Positions 8,531 to 16,593 of a stretch of 64,000 nucleotides of DNA are shown one piece after another (the first letter of the stretch is position 1; each line of letters opens with the position of its first letter). The notes below the pieces were generated by a model. The model searched no databases, had not been told where the DNA came from, and worked only from the letters and a program-made list of their open reading frames with translations. The stretch lies in contig NZ_SAVA01000003.1 of the NCBI RefSeq assembly GCF_004022465.1, forward strand, positions 124,001 to 188,000, given 5' to 3'. Both the position numbers and the translations under genes were made by a program. This DNA is from Rhodobacter huangdaonensis. Its GTDB lineage: Bacteria > Pseudomonadota > Alphaproteobacteria > Rhodobacterales > Rhodobacteraceae.

Positions 8531-8899
8531 ATGAAACGTGGACTTCCGGCTGTCTCGGCCGCGCTGGCGGCGCTGATGCTCGCGGGCTGCATGACTGCAG
8601 CTCCCGGCACCGGCACCGCGACGGCCGCGCTGGCACCGCCGGTGCCGAAGGACGAGCGCTCGCACGGCACCTTCGAGCAGATGACCGGCATCAATGGCGA
8701 TGCCGTCTCGGCGATCTCGGGCGACAGCAAGCGCGCCTATATCTATTTCGATTTCTTCGCCGCCGACAAAACCGCGGTGAAAGCCGCGCCGGCGAAGCTC
8801 TGTGCCCATTACGGCAAGGGGCTGAAATCGTCCTTCGTCACCGAGCCGGGCGACCGTGAACCCGGCATCAAAGTTCTTGTGGTGGACTGCGCAGGCTGA
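8531..8899 (+). CDS. second small putative lipoprotein
   Basis: A 122-residue protein with the signal peptide MKRGLPAVSAALAALMLAGC and lipobox LAGC. The mature part includes AYIYFDFFAADKTAVKAAPAKLCAHYGKG and ends VLVVDCAG; its two cysteines may form a disulfide. The start at 8531 is 10 nt after AGGAG; the earlier ATG at 8522 is only 1 nt from that site. It ends 52 nt before sucA. I recognise no family. It may be inner- or outer-membrane anchored, and residue +2 (Met) does not indicate inner-membrane retention. Confidence 0.68.
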   Translation: MKRGLPAVSAALAALMLAGCMTAAPGTGTATAALAPPVPKDERSHGTFEQMTGINGDAVSAISGDSKRAYIYFDFFAADKTAVKAAPAKLCAHYGKGLKSSFVTEPGDREPGIKVLVVDCAG

Positions 8900-8951
8900 C
8901 CGCCACCCCCGCCCCTCACCGGCCCCTCAGCCGTTTCCAAGGACAACCGTC

Positions 8952-11918
8952 ATGAATGACCAATCCCCCAACGAACAGTTCGAAGCCTCGAGCTTCCTGC
9001 AAGGCGCGAACGCGGATTACGTCGAACAGCTCTACGCCCGTTTCGCCGCCGACCCGAGCTCGGTCGACGCCGCCTGGGCCGCCTTCTTCGCCTCGCTCGG
9101 CGACGACGAGCGCGACGTGAAGAAATCGGCGCAGGGCGCGTCCTGGGCGCGTTCCGACTGGCCGCCGAGCCCGAATGACGACCTGACCGGCGCGCTGACC
9201 GGCGAATGGCCGATGGTGCCGGCGAAGGAAGCCAAGGCCGCCGGTGACAAGATCAAGGCGAAGGCCGCCGAGGCCGGCGTGCAGGTGTCCGAGGACGCGG
9301 TGAAGCGCGCCGTGCTCGACAGCGTGCGCGCGATCATGATCATCCGCGCCTATCGCATCCGCGGCCACCTGATCGCCGATCTCGACCCGCTGCACATGCG
9401 CGACGAGGCGAGCCACCCCGAGCTCGACCCGAAGTCCTACGGCTTCACCGATGCCGACATGGACCGCCCGATCTTCATCGACAACGTGCTCGGCCTGCAG
9501 GTCGCCTCGATGCGGCAGATCATCGACGTGCTGAAGCGCACCTATTGCGGCACCTTCGCGCTGCAATACATGCACATCTCGAACCCCGAGGAAGCCGGCT
9601 GGCTGAAGGAGCGGATCGAGGGCTACGGCAAGGAGATCCAGTTCACCCGGGAAGGCCGCCGCGCCATCCTGAACAAGCTGGTCGAGGCCGAGGGCTTCGA
9701 GAAGTTCCTGCACGTGAAATACATGGGCACCAAGCGCTTCGGCCTTGACGGTGGCGAAGCGCTGATCCCGGCGATGGAACAGATCATCAAGCGCGGCGGC
9801 AACCTCGGCCTGAAAGAGGTGGTCTTCGGCATGCCGCACCGCGGCCGGCTGAGCGTGCTGGCCAATGTGATGATGAAGCCCTACCGGGCGATCTTCCACG
9901 AATTCCAGGGCGGCTCCTACAAGCCCGACGATGTCGACGGCTCGGGCGACGTGAAGTATCACCTCGGCGCCTCGGCCGACCGCACCTTCGACGAGCACAC
10001 CGTCCACCTGTCGCTGACCGCGAACCCCAGCCACCTCGAGGCGGTGAACCCGGTCGCGCTTGGCAAGGTGCGCGCGAAGCAGGACCAGCTCAACGACACC
10101 GACCGCACCCAGGTGCTGGCGGTGCTGCTGCATGGGGACGCGGCCTTCGCCGGTCAGGGCGTGGTGGCGGAATGCTTCCAGCTCTCGGGCATCCGCGGCC
10201 ACCGCACCGGCGGCACCATCCACATCGTGGTGAACAACCAGATCGGCTTCACCACCGCGCCGCATTTCTCGCGCTCCTCGCCCTACCCGACCGACATCGC
10301 GCTGATGGTGGAAGCCCCGATCTTCCATGTGAACGGCGACGATCCGGAAGCGGTGGTGCACGCCGCCAAGGTGGCGACCGAGTTCCGCCAGAAGTTCCAC
10401 AAGGACGTGGTCATCGACATCTTCTGCTATCGCCGCTTCGGTCACAACGAAGGCGACGAGCCGATGTTCACCAACCCGCAGATGTACAAGAGCATCAAGG
10501 GCCACAAGACCACGCTGCAGCTCTACACCGAGCGTCTCGTTGCCGACGGGCTGATCCCGGAAGGCGAGATCGAGGACATGAAGGCCGCCTTCCAGGCGAA
10601 GCTGAACGAGGAATTCGAGATCGGCAAGGCGTTCAAGCCGAACAAGGCCGACTGGCTCGACGGGCGCTGGAAGCACCTCGACCGGCAGACGCAGGACTAT
10701 GACGCGGGCGTCACCCCGATCTCGCCCGAGCAGCTGGCCGAGCTTGGCAAGGCGCTGACCTCGCATCCCGACAGCTTCGACATCCACAAGACCGTGGCGC
10801 GCCTGCTCGAGTCGAAGAAGAAGATGTTCGAGACCGGCGCCGGCTTCGACTGGGCGACCGCCGAGGCGCTGGCCTTCGGCTCGCTGCTCACCGAGGGGTT
10901 CGCGGTGCGCCTGTCCGGCCAGGACTGCACCCGCGGCACCTTCTCGCAGCGCCATTCCGCCTTCGTCGACCAGACCACCGAAGAACGCTACTACCCGCTC
11001 AACCACATCAAGGCGGGTCAGGCACGTTACGAGGTCATCGACTCGATGCTGTCGGAATATGCGGTGCTCGGCTTCGAGTATGGCTATTCGCTGGCCGAAC
11101 CGAACGCGCTCACCCTGTGGGAAGCCCAGTTCGGCGACTTCGCCAACGGCGCGCAGATCATGTTCGACCAGTTCATCAACTCGGGCGAACGCAAGTGGCT
11201 GCGCATGTCGGGCCTCGTCTGCCTGCTGCCGCACGGCTTCGAGGGCCAGGGCCCCGAGCACAGCTCGGCCCGGCTCGAGCGCTTCCTGCAGCTCTCGGCG
11301 GAAGACAACTGGATCGTGGCGAACTGCTCGACCCCGGCGAACTACTTCCACATCCTGCGCCGGCAGATCCACCGCAACTTCCGCAAGCCGCTGATCCTGA
11401 TGACGCCGAAGTCGCTTCTGCGTCACCCGCTGTGCACCTCGAAGGCCGAGGAATTCACCACCGGCTCGTTCTTCCGCCGGGTGATGTGGGACGACGCCGA
11501 TCCGCGCCAGCAGGGCAACTCGGAGTTCCGCGTTGCCGATGACGACAAGATCAAGCGCGTGGTGATCTGCTCGGGCAAGGTCTATTACGACCTGCTGGCC
11601 GAGCGCGACAAGCGCGGCCTCGAGGATGTCTACATCCTGCGTCTCGAACAGTTCTACCCGTTCCCGGCGCATTCGATGGTGACCGAGCTCTCGCGCTTCA
11701 AGGACGCCGAGGTGATCTGGTGCCAGGAAGAGCCGAAGAACCAGGGCGCCTGGACCTTCGTCGAGCCGAACATCGAGTGGGTGCTGTCGAAGATCGACGC
11801 CAAGCACTCGCGTCCGCGCTATGCCGGCCGCAACGCCTCGGCCTCGCCGGCCACCGGCCTGGCGAAGAGCCACAAGGCCGAGCAGGACGCGCTCGTCAAC
11901 GACGCGCTGGAGGGCTGA
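8952..11918 (+). CDS. sucA: 2-oxoglutarate dehydrogenase E1 component
   Basis: A 988-residue thiamine-diphosphate-dependent decarboxylase, a normal length for alphaproteobacterial SucA. The N-terminal helix NADYVEQLYARFAADPSSVDAAW binds the complex. The E1 core has GMPHRGRLSVLANV, the TPP/Mg motif region FGHNEGDEPMFTNPQMY, and the transketolase pyrimidine-binding region GTFSQRHSAFVDQ. It decarboxylates 2-oxoglutarate and transfers succinyl to SucB lipoyl groups. The start has AAGGACAAC upstream. sucB begins 3 nt after its stop. Confidence 0.97.
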   Translation: MNDQSPNEQFEASSFLQGANADYVEQLYARFAADPSSVDAAWAAFFASLGDDERDVKKSAQGASWARSDWPPSPNDDLTGALTGEWPMVPAKEAKAAGDKIKAKAAEAGVQVSEDAVKRAVLDSVRAIMIIRAYRIRGHLIADLDPLHMRDEASHPELDPKSYGFTDADMDRPIFIDNVLGLQVASMRQIIDVLKRTYCGTFALQYMHISNPEEAGWLKERIEGYGKEIQFTREGRRAILNKLVEAEGFEKFLHVKYMGTKRFGLDGGEALIPAMEQIIKRGGNLGLKEVVFGMPHRGRLSVLANVMMKPYRAIFHEFQGGSYKPDDVDGSGDVKYHLGASADRTFDEHTVHLSLTANPSHLEAVNPVALGKVRAKQDQLNDTDRTQVLAVLLHGDAAFAGQGVVAECFQLSGIRGHRTGGTIHIVVNNQIGFTTAPHFSRSSPYPTDIALMVEAPIFHVNGDDPEAVVHAAKVATEFRQKFHKDVVIDIFCYRRFGHNEGDEPMFTNPQMYKSIKGHKTTLQLYTERLVADGLIPEGEIEDMKAAFQAKLNEEFEIGKAFKPNKADWLDGRWKHLDRQTQDYDAGVTPISPEQLAELGKALTSHPDSFDIHKTVARLLESKKKMFETGAGFDWATAEALAFGSLLTEGFAVRLSGQDCTRGTFSQRHSAFVDQTTEERYYPLNHIKAGQARYEVIDSMLSEYAVLGFEYGYSLAEPNALTLWEAQFGDFANGAQIMFDQFINSGERKWLRMSGLVCLLPHGFEGQGPEHSSARLERFLQLSAEDNWIVANCSTPANYFHILRRQIHRNFRKPLILMTPKSLLRHPLCTSKAEEFTTGSFFRRVMWDDADPRQQGNSEFRVADDDKIKRVVICSGKVYYDLLAERDKRGLEDVYILRLEQFYPFPAHSMVTELSRFKDAEVIWCQEEPKNQGAWTFVEPNIEWVLSKIDAKHSRPRYAGRNASASPATGLAKSHKAEQDALVNDALEG

Positions 11919-11921
11919 GCC

Positions 11922-13454
11922 ATGGCAATCGAGGTCCGTGTCCCCACGCTTGGCGAAAGCGTCTCGGAAGCCACCGTCGCCACCTGGTTCAAGAAGCCGG
12001 GTGACGCGGTCGCCGCCGACGAGATGCTGTGCGAGCTCGAGACCGACAAGGTGACCGTCGAGGTTCCGGCCCCCGCCGCGGGTGTGCTGGCCGAGATCGT
12101 CGCCGCCGAGGGCGAGACGGTGGGCGTGAACGCCCTTCTCGCCACGATCAACGAAGCGGGCGCCGCGGCGCCCGCCCCGCAACCCAAATCCGAAGGCGCG
12201 GCAGCCCCTCAGCAGGCCGCGCAACAGTCCAAAGAGGTCAAGATGACGGACGTGATGGTGCCCGCCCTGGGCGAGAGCGTGTCGGAAGCCACGGTTTCCA
12301 CCTGGTTCAAGAAAGTGGGCGACACGGTCGCGCAGGACGAGATGCTGTGCGAGCTTGAAACCGACAAGGTCTCGGTCGAGGTCCCCTCGCCCGTCGCCGG
12401 CGTGCTGACCGAGATCGTCGCCCCCGAGGGCGCGACCGTCGCCGCCTCGGCGAAGCTCGCCGTCGTCACTGAGGGCGCCGCGGGCGCGGTTGCCGCCCCC
12501 GCTGCGGCCCCGGCCGCTGCCCCCGCCGCGGCTGCCGCCCCGGCCGGCAAAGACGTCGAGGATGCGCCCGCCGCGAAGAAGGCGATGGCCGAAGCCGGCC
12601 TCACCCCCTCGCAGGTCACCGGCACCGGCCGCGACGGCCGGATTATGAAGGAAGACGTCGCCGCCGCTGCCGCCAAGGCCGCCGCCGCCCCGGCCGTCTC
12701 GATCGCGCCCGCCCCGGCCTCGGCGCCGCGCGCCCCGGTCTCGTCGGACGACGCCGCCCGCGAGGAACGGGTGAAGATGACGCGCCTGCGCGCCACCATC
12801 GCGCGTCGCCTGAAGGATGCGCAGAACACCGCCGCGATGCTGACGACCTACAACGAGGTCGACATGTCCGCGATCATGGCGCTGCGCAACGAGTACAAGG
12901 ACGCCTTCGAGAAGAAGCACGGCGTGCGCATGGGCTTCATGTCCTTCTTCACCAAGGCCTGCTGCCACGCGCTGAAGGAAGTGCCGGAAGTCAACGCCGA
13001 GATCGACGGCGGCGATGTCGTCTACAAGCATTACGTCCACATGGGCGTCGCCGCGGGCACGCCCACCGGCCTCGTCGTTCCGGTGATCCGCGACGCCGAC
13101 CAGATGTCCTTCGCCGAGATCGAGAAGGCGATCTCCGAGAAGGGCAAGCGCGCCCGTGACGGCAAGCTGACCATGGCGGAAATGCAGGGCGGCACCTTCA
13201 CCATCTCGAACGGCGGCGTCTACGGCTCGCTGATGTCCTCGCCGATCCTGAACCCGCCGCAGTCGGGCATCCTCGGCATGCACAAGATCCAGGATCGCCC
13301 GGTCGTGGTGAACGGCCAGATCGTGATCCGCCCGATGATGTATCTGGCGCTGAGCTACGATCACCGCATCGTCGACGGCAAGGGCGCCGTGACCTTCCTC
13401 GTCCGCGTCAAGGAAGCGCTGGAAGACCCGCGCCGCCTGCTGCTGGATCTGTGA
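11922..13454 (+). CDS. sucB: 2-oxoglutarate dehydrogenase E2 (dihydrolipoyl succinyltransferase), two lipoyl domains
   Basis: A 510-residue protein, about 100 longer than the common 400-residue OdhB because it has two tandem lipoyl domains with lysines at residue 43 (ETDKVTVEV) and 149 (ETDKVSVEV). Next are Ala/Pro linkers, the E1/E3-binding domain (KKAMAEAGLTPSQVTGTGRDG) and the catalytic domain with the LSYDHRIVDGKGA active-site motif. It transfers succinyl from lipoyl groups to CoA. The two domains are very similar, which indicates a duplication. It is cotranscribed with sucA. Confidence 0.96.
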   Translation: MAIEVRVPTLGESVSEATVATWFKKPGDAVAADEMLCELETDKVTVEVPAPAAGVLAEIVAAEGETVGVNALLATINEAGAAAPAPQPKSEGAAAPQQAAQQSKEVKMTDVMVPALGESVSEATVSTWFKKVGDTVAQDEMLCELETDKVSVEVPSPVAGVLTEIVAPEGATVAASAKLAVVTEGAAGAVAAPAAAPAAAPAAAAAPAGKDVEDAPAAKKAMAEAGLTPSQVTGTGRDGRIMKEDVAAAAAKAAAAPAVSIAPAPASAPRAPVSSDDAAREERVKMTRLRATIARRLKDAQNTAAMLTTYNEVDMSAIMALRNEYKDAFEKKHGVRMGFMSFFTKACCHALKEVPEVNAEIDGGDVVYKHYVHMGVAAGTPTGLVVPVIRDADQMSFAEIEKAISEKGKRARDGKLTMAEMQGGTFTISNGGVYGSLMSSPILNPPQSGILGMHKIQDRPVVVNGQIVIRPMMYLALSYDHRIVDGKGAVTFLVRVKEALEDPRRLLLDL

Positions 13455-13463
13455 TCCGACACC

Positions 13464-13490
13464 GGGGCGGCGCGCGCGCCGCCCCTTCTT
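13464..13490 (+). terminator. hairpin after sucB
   Basis: A G/C palindrome (GGGGCGGC ... GCCGCCCC, 13464-13485) followed by TTCTT, 9 nt after the sucB stop. The T tract is short, so termination may be partial. Confidence 0.5.
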
Positions 13491-13506
13491 CGCACGGACT
13501 GTGGCA

Positions 13507-13728
13507 ATGACAACCGATCAGCTCGCTCAGATTCTTAAGGGTCGCTATGCGAATGCCGGCCGAGGTTTGACCGTGACATCGGTGCACCTGTTCGGCATCG
13601 AATTCGCAGAAGCTCTCAAGGGCCATCCGCTGAAGGAAATCTGCGCCCATGCGAATGTTCCGGTCTCGTACCACACCGAAATCCACAAGGGGATGAAACT
13701 CTCTCCCTTTGTCACCCTGAAACCCTGA
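13507..13728 (+). CDS. small HTH-like conserved hypothetical protein
   Basis: A 73-residue protein (75 if the in-frame GTG at 13501 is used). It begins MTTDQLAQILKGRYANAG and contains FAEALKGHPLKEICAHANV, which resembles a small helix-turn-helix-like domain. The same small gene is found, as I recall, between sucB and lpd in related genomes. There is no strong ribosome site. Its function is unknown. Confidence 0.6.
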   Translation: MTTDQLAQILKGRYANAGRGLTVTSVHLFGIEFAEALKGHPLKEICAHANVPVSYHTEIHKGMKLSPFVTLKP

Positions 13729-13733
13729 CGCCC

Positions 13734-13755
13734 CTTTTTCTTGGCGGAAATACTC
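13734..13755 (+). repeat. intergenic GAGTATTT...CCAAG repeat, copy 2
   Basis: The reverse complement of the motif at 675-696 with two mismatches (CTTTTTCTTGGCGGAAATAC and two more bases), 5 nt after a stop codon. It is followed by a G6C/GC6 hairpin (13766-13782). Confidence 0.6.
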
Positions 13756-13765
13756 CGGGGGGCAC

Positions 13766-13782
13766 GGGGGGCAGCGCCCCCC
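13766..13782. other. G6C/GC6 hairpin before lpd
   Basis: Seven pairs (GGGGGGC with GCCCCCC) around an AGC loop, 24 nt upstream of the lpd start and next to the repeat at 13734. It has no T run. It could be a 3'-end stabiliser or processing signal. Confidence 0.5.
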
Positions 13783-13805
13783 GACACTGCCAAAGGATCG
13801 AAACC

Positions 13806-15194
13806 ATGGCTGAATTTGATGTGATCGTGATCGGCGGCGGCCCGGGTGGCTATGTCTGCGCGATCCGCTGCGCCCAGCTGGGCCTCAAGACCGCCTGCGT
13901 CGAGGGCCGTGGTGCCCTTGGCGGCACCTGCCTGAACGTCGGCTGCATCCCCTCGAAGGCGCTGCTGCACGCGACGCATGAGCTGCACGAAGTGCATGAG
14001 AACTTCGAGAAGATGGGCCTGATGGGCGCCAAGGTGAAGGTCGACTGGGCGAAGATGCAGTCCTACAAGCAGGACGTCATCGACGGCAACACCAAGGGCA
14101 TCGAGTTCCTGTTCAAGAAGAACAAGGTGACCTACCTGCAGGGCTGGGGCTCGATCCCGGCGGCGGGTCAGGTGAAGGTGGGCGACGAGGTCCACTCGGC
14201 CAAGGCGATCGTGATCGCCACCGGCTCGGAACCGGCCTCGCTGCCCGGCATCGAGATCGACGAGGACACCGTCGTCACCTCGACCGGCGCGCTCTCGCTG
14301 CCGAAGATCCCGAAGTCGATGGTGGTGATCGGCGCCGGCGTCATCGGCCTCGAGATGGGCTCGGTCTATGCCCGCCTCGGCACCGAGGTGACGGTCGTCG
14401 AATATCTCGACGCGATCACCCCCGGCATGGACGGCGAGGTCGCCAAGTCCTTCCAGAAGATCCTGACCAAGCAGGGGCTGAAGTTCGTCCTCGGCGCTGC
14501 GGTGCAGGGCGTCGAGAAGGGCAAGGGCAAGAACACCGTCACCTACAAGCTGCGCAAGGACGAGAGCGCAGCCGCGATCGAGGCCGAGGTGGTGCTCGTC
14601 GCGACCGGCCGCAAGCCCTATACCGCGGGCCTTGGCCTCGAGGCGCTCGGCGTCGAGATGCTGCCGCGCGGCCAGGTGAAGACCGACGCGCATTGGGCGA
14701 CCTCGGTGAAGGGCATCTACGCGATCGGCGACGCGATCGTGGGCCCGATGCTCGCCCACAAGGCCGAGGACGAGGGCATGGCGGTGGCCGAGGTGATCGC
14801 CGGCAAGCATGGCCACGTGAACTATGACGTGATCCCCGGCGTGATCTACACCACCCCCGAGGTCGCTTCGGTCGGCAAGACCGAAGAGGTGCTGAAGCAG
14901 GAAGGCCGTGCCTACAAGGTCGGCAAGTTCTCCTTCATGGGCAACGGCCGGGCGAAGGCGGTGTTCCAGTCGGAAGGCTTCGTGAAGCTGATCGTCGATG
15001 CGGGCACCGACCGCATCCTCGGCTGCCACATCATCGGGCCGTCGGCGGGCGAGCTGATCCACGAGATCTGCGTCGCGATGGAATTCGGTGCCTCGGCGCA
15101 GGATATCGCGCTGACCTGCCACGCCCACCCGACCTTCTCGGAAGCGGTGCGCGAGGCGGCGCTGGCCTGCGGCGACGGCGCAATCCACGCCTGA
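13806..15194 (+). CDS. lpd: dihydrolipoyl dehydrogenase (E3)
   Basis: A 462-residue FAD disulfide oxidoreductase. The FAD-binding motif GGGPGGYVCAIR is at residues 10-21, the redox disulfide is C42/C47 in GGTCLNVGCIPSK, a second Rossmann motif GAGVIGLEMG binds NAD, and the C-terminal HAHPTFSEAVREAAL holds the catalytic His of the partner subunit. It reoxidises dihydrolipoyl groups of SucB. An AAAGGATCGAAACC ribosome region precedes the ATG. It is the last gene of the 2-oxoglutarate dehydrogenase block. Confidence 0.96.
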   Translation: MAEFDVIVIGGGPGGYVCAIRCAQLGLKTACVEGRGALGGTCLNVGCIPSKALLHATHELHEVHENFEKMGLMGAKVKVDWAKMQSYKQDVIDGNTKGIEFLFKKNKVTYLQGWGSIPAAGQVKVGDEVHSAKAIVIATGSEPASLPGIEIDEDTVVTSTGALSLPKIPKSMVVIGAGVIGLEMGSVYARLGTEVTVVEYLDAITPGMDGEVAKSFQKILTKQGLKFVLGAAVQGVEKGKGKNTVTYKLRKDESAAAIEAEVVLVATGRKPYTAGLGLEALGVEMLPRGQVKTDAHWATSVKGIYAIGDAIVGPMLAHKAEDEGMAVAEVIAGKHGHVNYDVIPGVIYTTPEVASVGKTEEVLKQEGRAYKVGKFSFMGNGRAKAVFQSEGFVKLIVDAGTDRILGCHIIGPSAGELIHEICVAMEFGASAQDIALTCHAHPTFSEAVREAALACGDGAIHA

Positions 15195-15219
15195 GGCCCC
15201 GGCCTGCCACGACCACCGG

Positions 15220-15244
15220 AAAGGCGGCCCTCGGGTCGCCTTTC
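15220..15244 (+). terminator. terminator of lpd
   Basis: AAAGGCG (15220-15226) pairs with CGCCTTT (15237-15243) around an inner GCCCTCGGGT loop, followed by CTGCGTTTG, 25 nt after the lpd stop. Confidence 0.7.
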
Positions 15245-15333
15245 TGCGTTTGCACAGCCGAGATCGGCCGCAAGGTTCCGCCAGCTCGGCACGGCAGGCC
15301 CAGAGCCGGGCAGGCGCGGTCCGCCGCCGCGGC

Positions 15334-15831
15334 TCAGCCCACTTCCGAGGTTGCCGCCATCTTCGCCGCGAACTCGCGCCGCAGCGCCTTGCGGATCTCG
15401 GCGGCCTTCCAGCGCTGCGTCTCGACCTCGGTCGCCGGCACCAGCCGCGGCACCTCGGCGGGGCGCCCCTCGTCATCGACCGCGACCATGGTGAAATAGC
15501 AGCTGTTGGTGTGCCGCCGCGTGCCGCGGGTGATGTTCTCGGCCTCGACCCGGATGCCGATCTCCATCGAGCTGCGCCCGGTATGGTTCACCGCGGCGCG
15601 GAAGAGGACCAGCTCGCCCACATGGATCGGCTCCTTGAAGGTCACCTGATCGACGCTCAGCGTCACCGCATAGCGCCCCGAATAGCGCGAGGCGAGCGAG
15701 AAGGCGACCCGGTCGAGCCAGTTCAAGAGCGCGCCGCCATGCACCTTGCCGGAGAAATTCGCCATGTCCGGCGTCATCAGCACCGTCATCTCGAGCACTT
15801 TTCGCTCGTCGTCGGTCAGGGTCTCGCTCAT
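15334..15831 (-). CDS. acyl-CoA thioesterase (hotdog, YciA/CTE-II-like)
   Basis: A 165-residue single-hotdog protein. The diagnostic stretch is MANFSGKVHGGALLNWLDRVAF, where the HGG-type loop and the following Asp form the active site of acyl-CoA hydrolases. HTGRSSMEIGIRVEAE and TRRHTNSCYFTMVAVD complete the fold. It hydrolyses acyl-CoA esters; the chain length preference cannot be read from sequence. The start at 15831 has a GGAGGTGCC ribosome site. It is encoded just downstream of the GntR gene on the same strand. Confidence 0.85.
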   Translation of the reverse strand: MSETLTDDERKVLEMTVLMTPDMANFSGKVHGGALLNWLDRVAFSLASRYSGRYAVTLSVDQVTFKEPIHVGELVLFRAAVNHTGRSSMEIGIRVEAENITRGTRRHTNSCYFTMVAVDDEGRPAEVPRLVPATEVETQRWKAAEIRKALRREFAAKMAATSEVG

Positions 15832-15900
15832 CGGCACCTCCGTTTCGGGCCAGCATGCCCCGGGGCGCGGAAAGGTCAATCCCCCTGCCCTGCTCACGGC

Positions 15901-16548
15901 TCACTGCGCGAGGTGGCGCAGCCCCTGGGTCACGTCGGTGCGCACTGCAAGGCGCAGCCCGGGCTCGTCGCCCGCCCGCAGTGCGGCGAGGATCAGCCGG
16001 TGGTGGCGCGGCGGCTCGTTGCGCTGGATCCGGCCGTAGAGCGCGCGCATGGTCGGGCCGAGCTGCAGCCAGACGGTCTCGATCACCGCCAGCATCGCCG
16101 GCGCCTGCGCGCGCAGATAGAGGGTGCGGTGGAACTCGAGATTGGTGCGGATGTAGGCGACGGCATCGTGCTTGGCGACCGCCTCGGCATTCGCGGTGTT
16201 GATCGCGCCGAGCCGGTCGATCAGCGCGAGGTGGGCGCGCGGCAGGGCGCGGGAGGCAAGCTCCGGCTCGATCAGCGCGCGCAGCGCCGCGAGCTCCTCA
16301 ATGCGCTCGTTCGAAAGCTCCGGCGTCGTCACCCGGCCCGAGGAGGAGAGCATCAGCGCACCCTCGGCAATCAGCCGGCGCAGCGCCTCGCGCACCGGCG
16401 TCATCGAGACGCCGAATTGCTTGGCCAGCCCGCGCAGGGTCAGCGCCTGGCCGGGGGCCAGCTCGCCATGCATGATCTGCAGCCGCAGCGTGCGGTAGAT
16501 CCGGTCATGCGCGGCGGTCTCGATCGGGCGGGTGGTGATCGTGGTCAT
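15901..16548 (-). CDS. GntR family (FCD) transcriptional regulator
   Basis: A 215-residue regulator. The N-terminal winged helix has LTLRGLAKQFGVSMTPVREALRRLIAEGAL, the GntR signature, followed by an all-helical FCD ligand domain with metal-binding-type acids and histidines (RTNLEFHRTLY, HHRLILAAL). FCD regulators usually sense organic acids or sugars acids. A TGTGATCAC palindrome lies 8 nt before the ATG and no ribosome site is visible, as if the transcript starts very close to the gene. The same palindrome occurs twice before sucC, so this protein is a candidate sucC regulator. Confidence 0.88.
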   Translation of the reverse strand: MTTITTRPIETAAHDRIYRTLRLQIMHGELAPGQALTLRGLAKQFGVSMTPVREALRRLIAEGALMLSSSGRVTTPELSNERIEELAALRALIEPELASRALPRAHLALIDRLGAINTANAEAVAKHDAVAYIRTNLEFHRTLYLRAQAPAMLAVIETVWLQLGPTMRALYGRIQRNEPPRHHRLILAALRAGDEPGLRLAVRTDVTQGLRHLAQ

Positions 16549-16556
16549 GGGGCGTA

Positions 16557-16566
16557 TGTGATCACG
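16557..16566. promoter_or_regulatory. GTGATCAC operator upstream of GntR gene
   Basis: TGTGATCACG, with the same 8-bp palindrome (16558-16565) as the two sites before sucC. It overlaps where a promoter or leader of the GntR gene should lie, which fits autoregulation. Confidence 0.6.
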
Positions 16567-16593
16567 AATCCGCCCCGCGTCAATGCCGTGCCG

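Noticed and set aside
8916..13364. A very long open frame (about 1480 codons) on the minus strand opposite sucA and sucB
   Set aside because: It is a mirror of high-GC codon bias on the coding strand; the translation is low-complexity His, Arg, Asp and Val with no domain, while the plus strand encodes clear E1 and E2 proteins.
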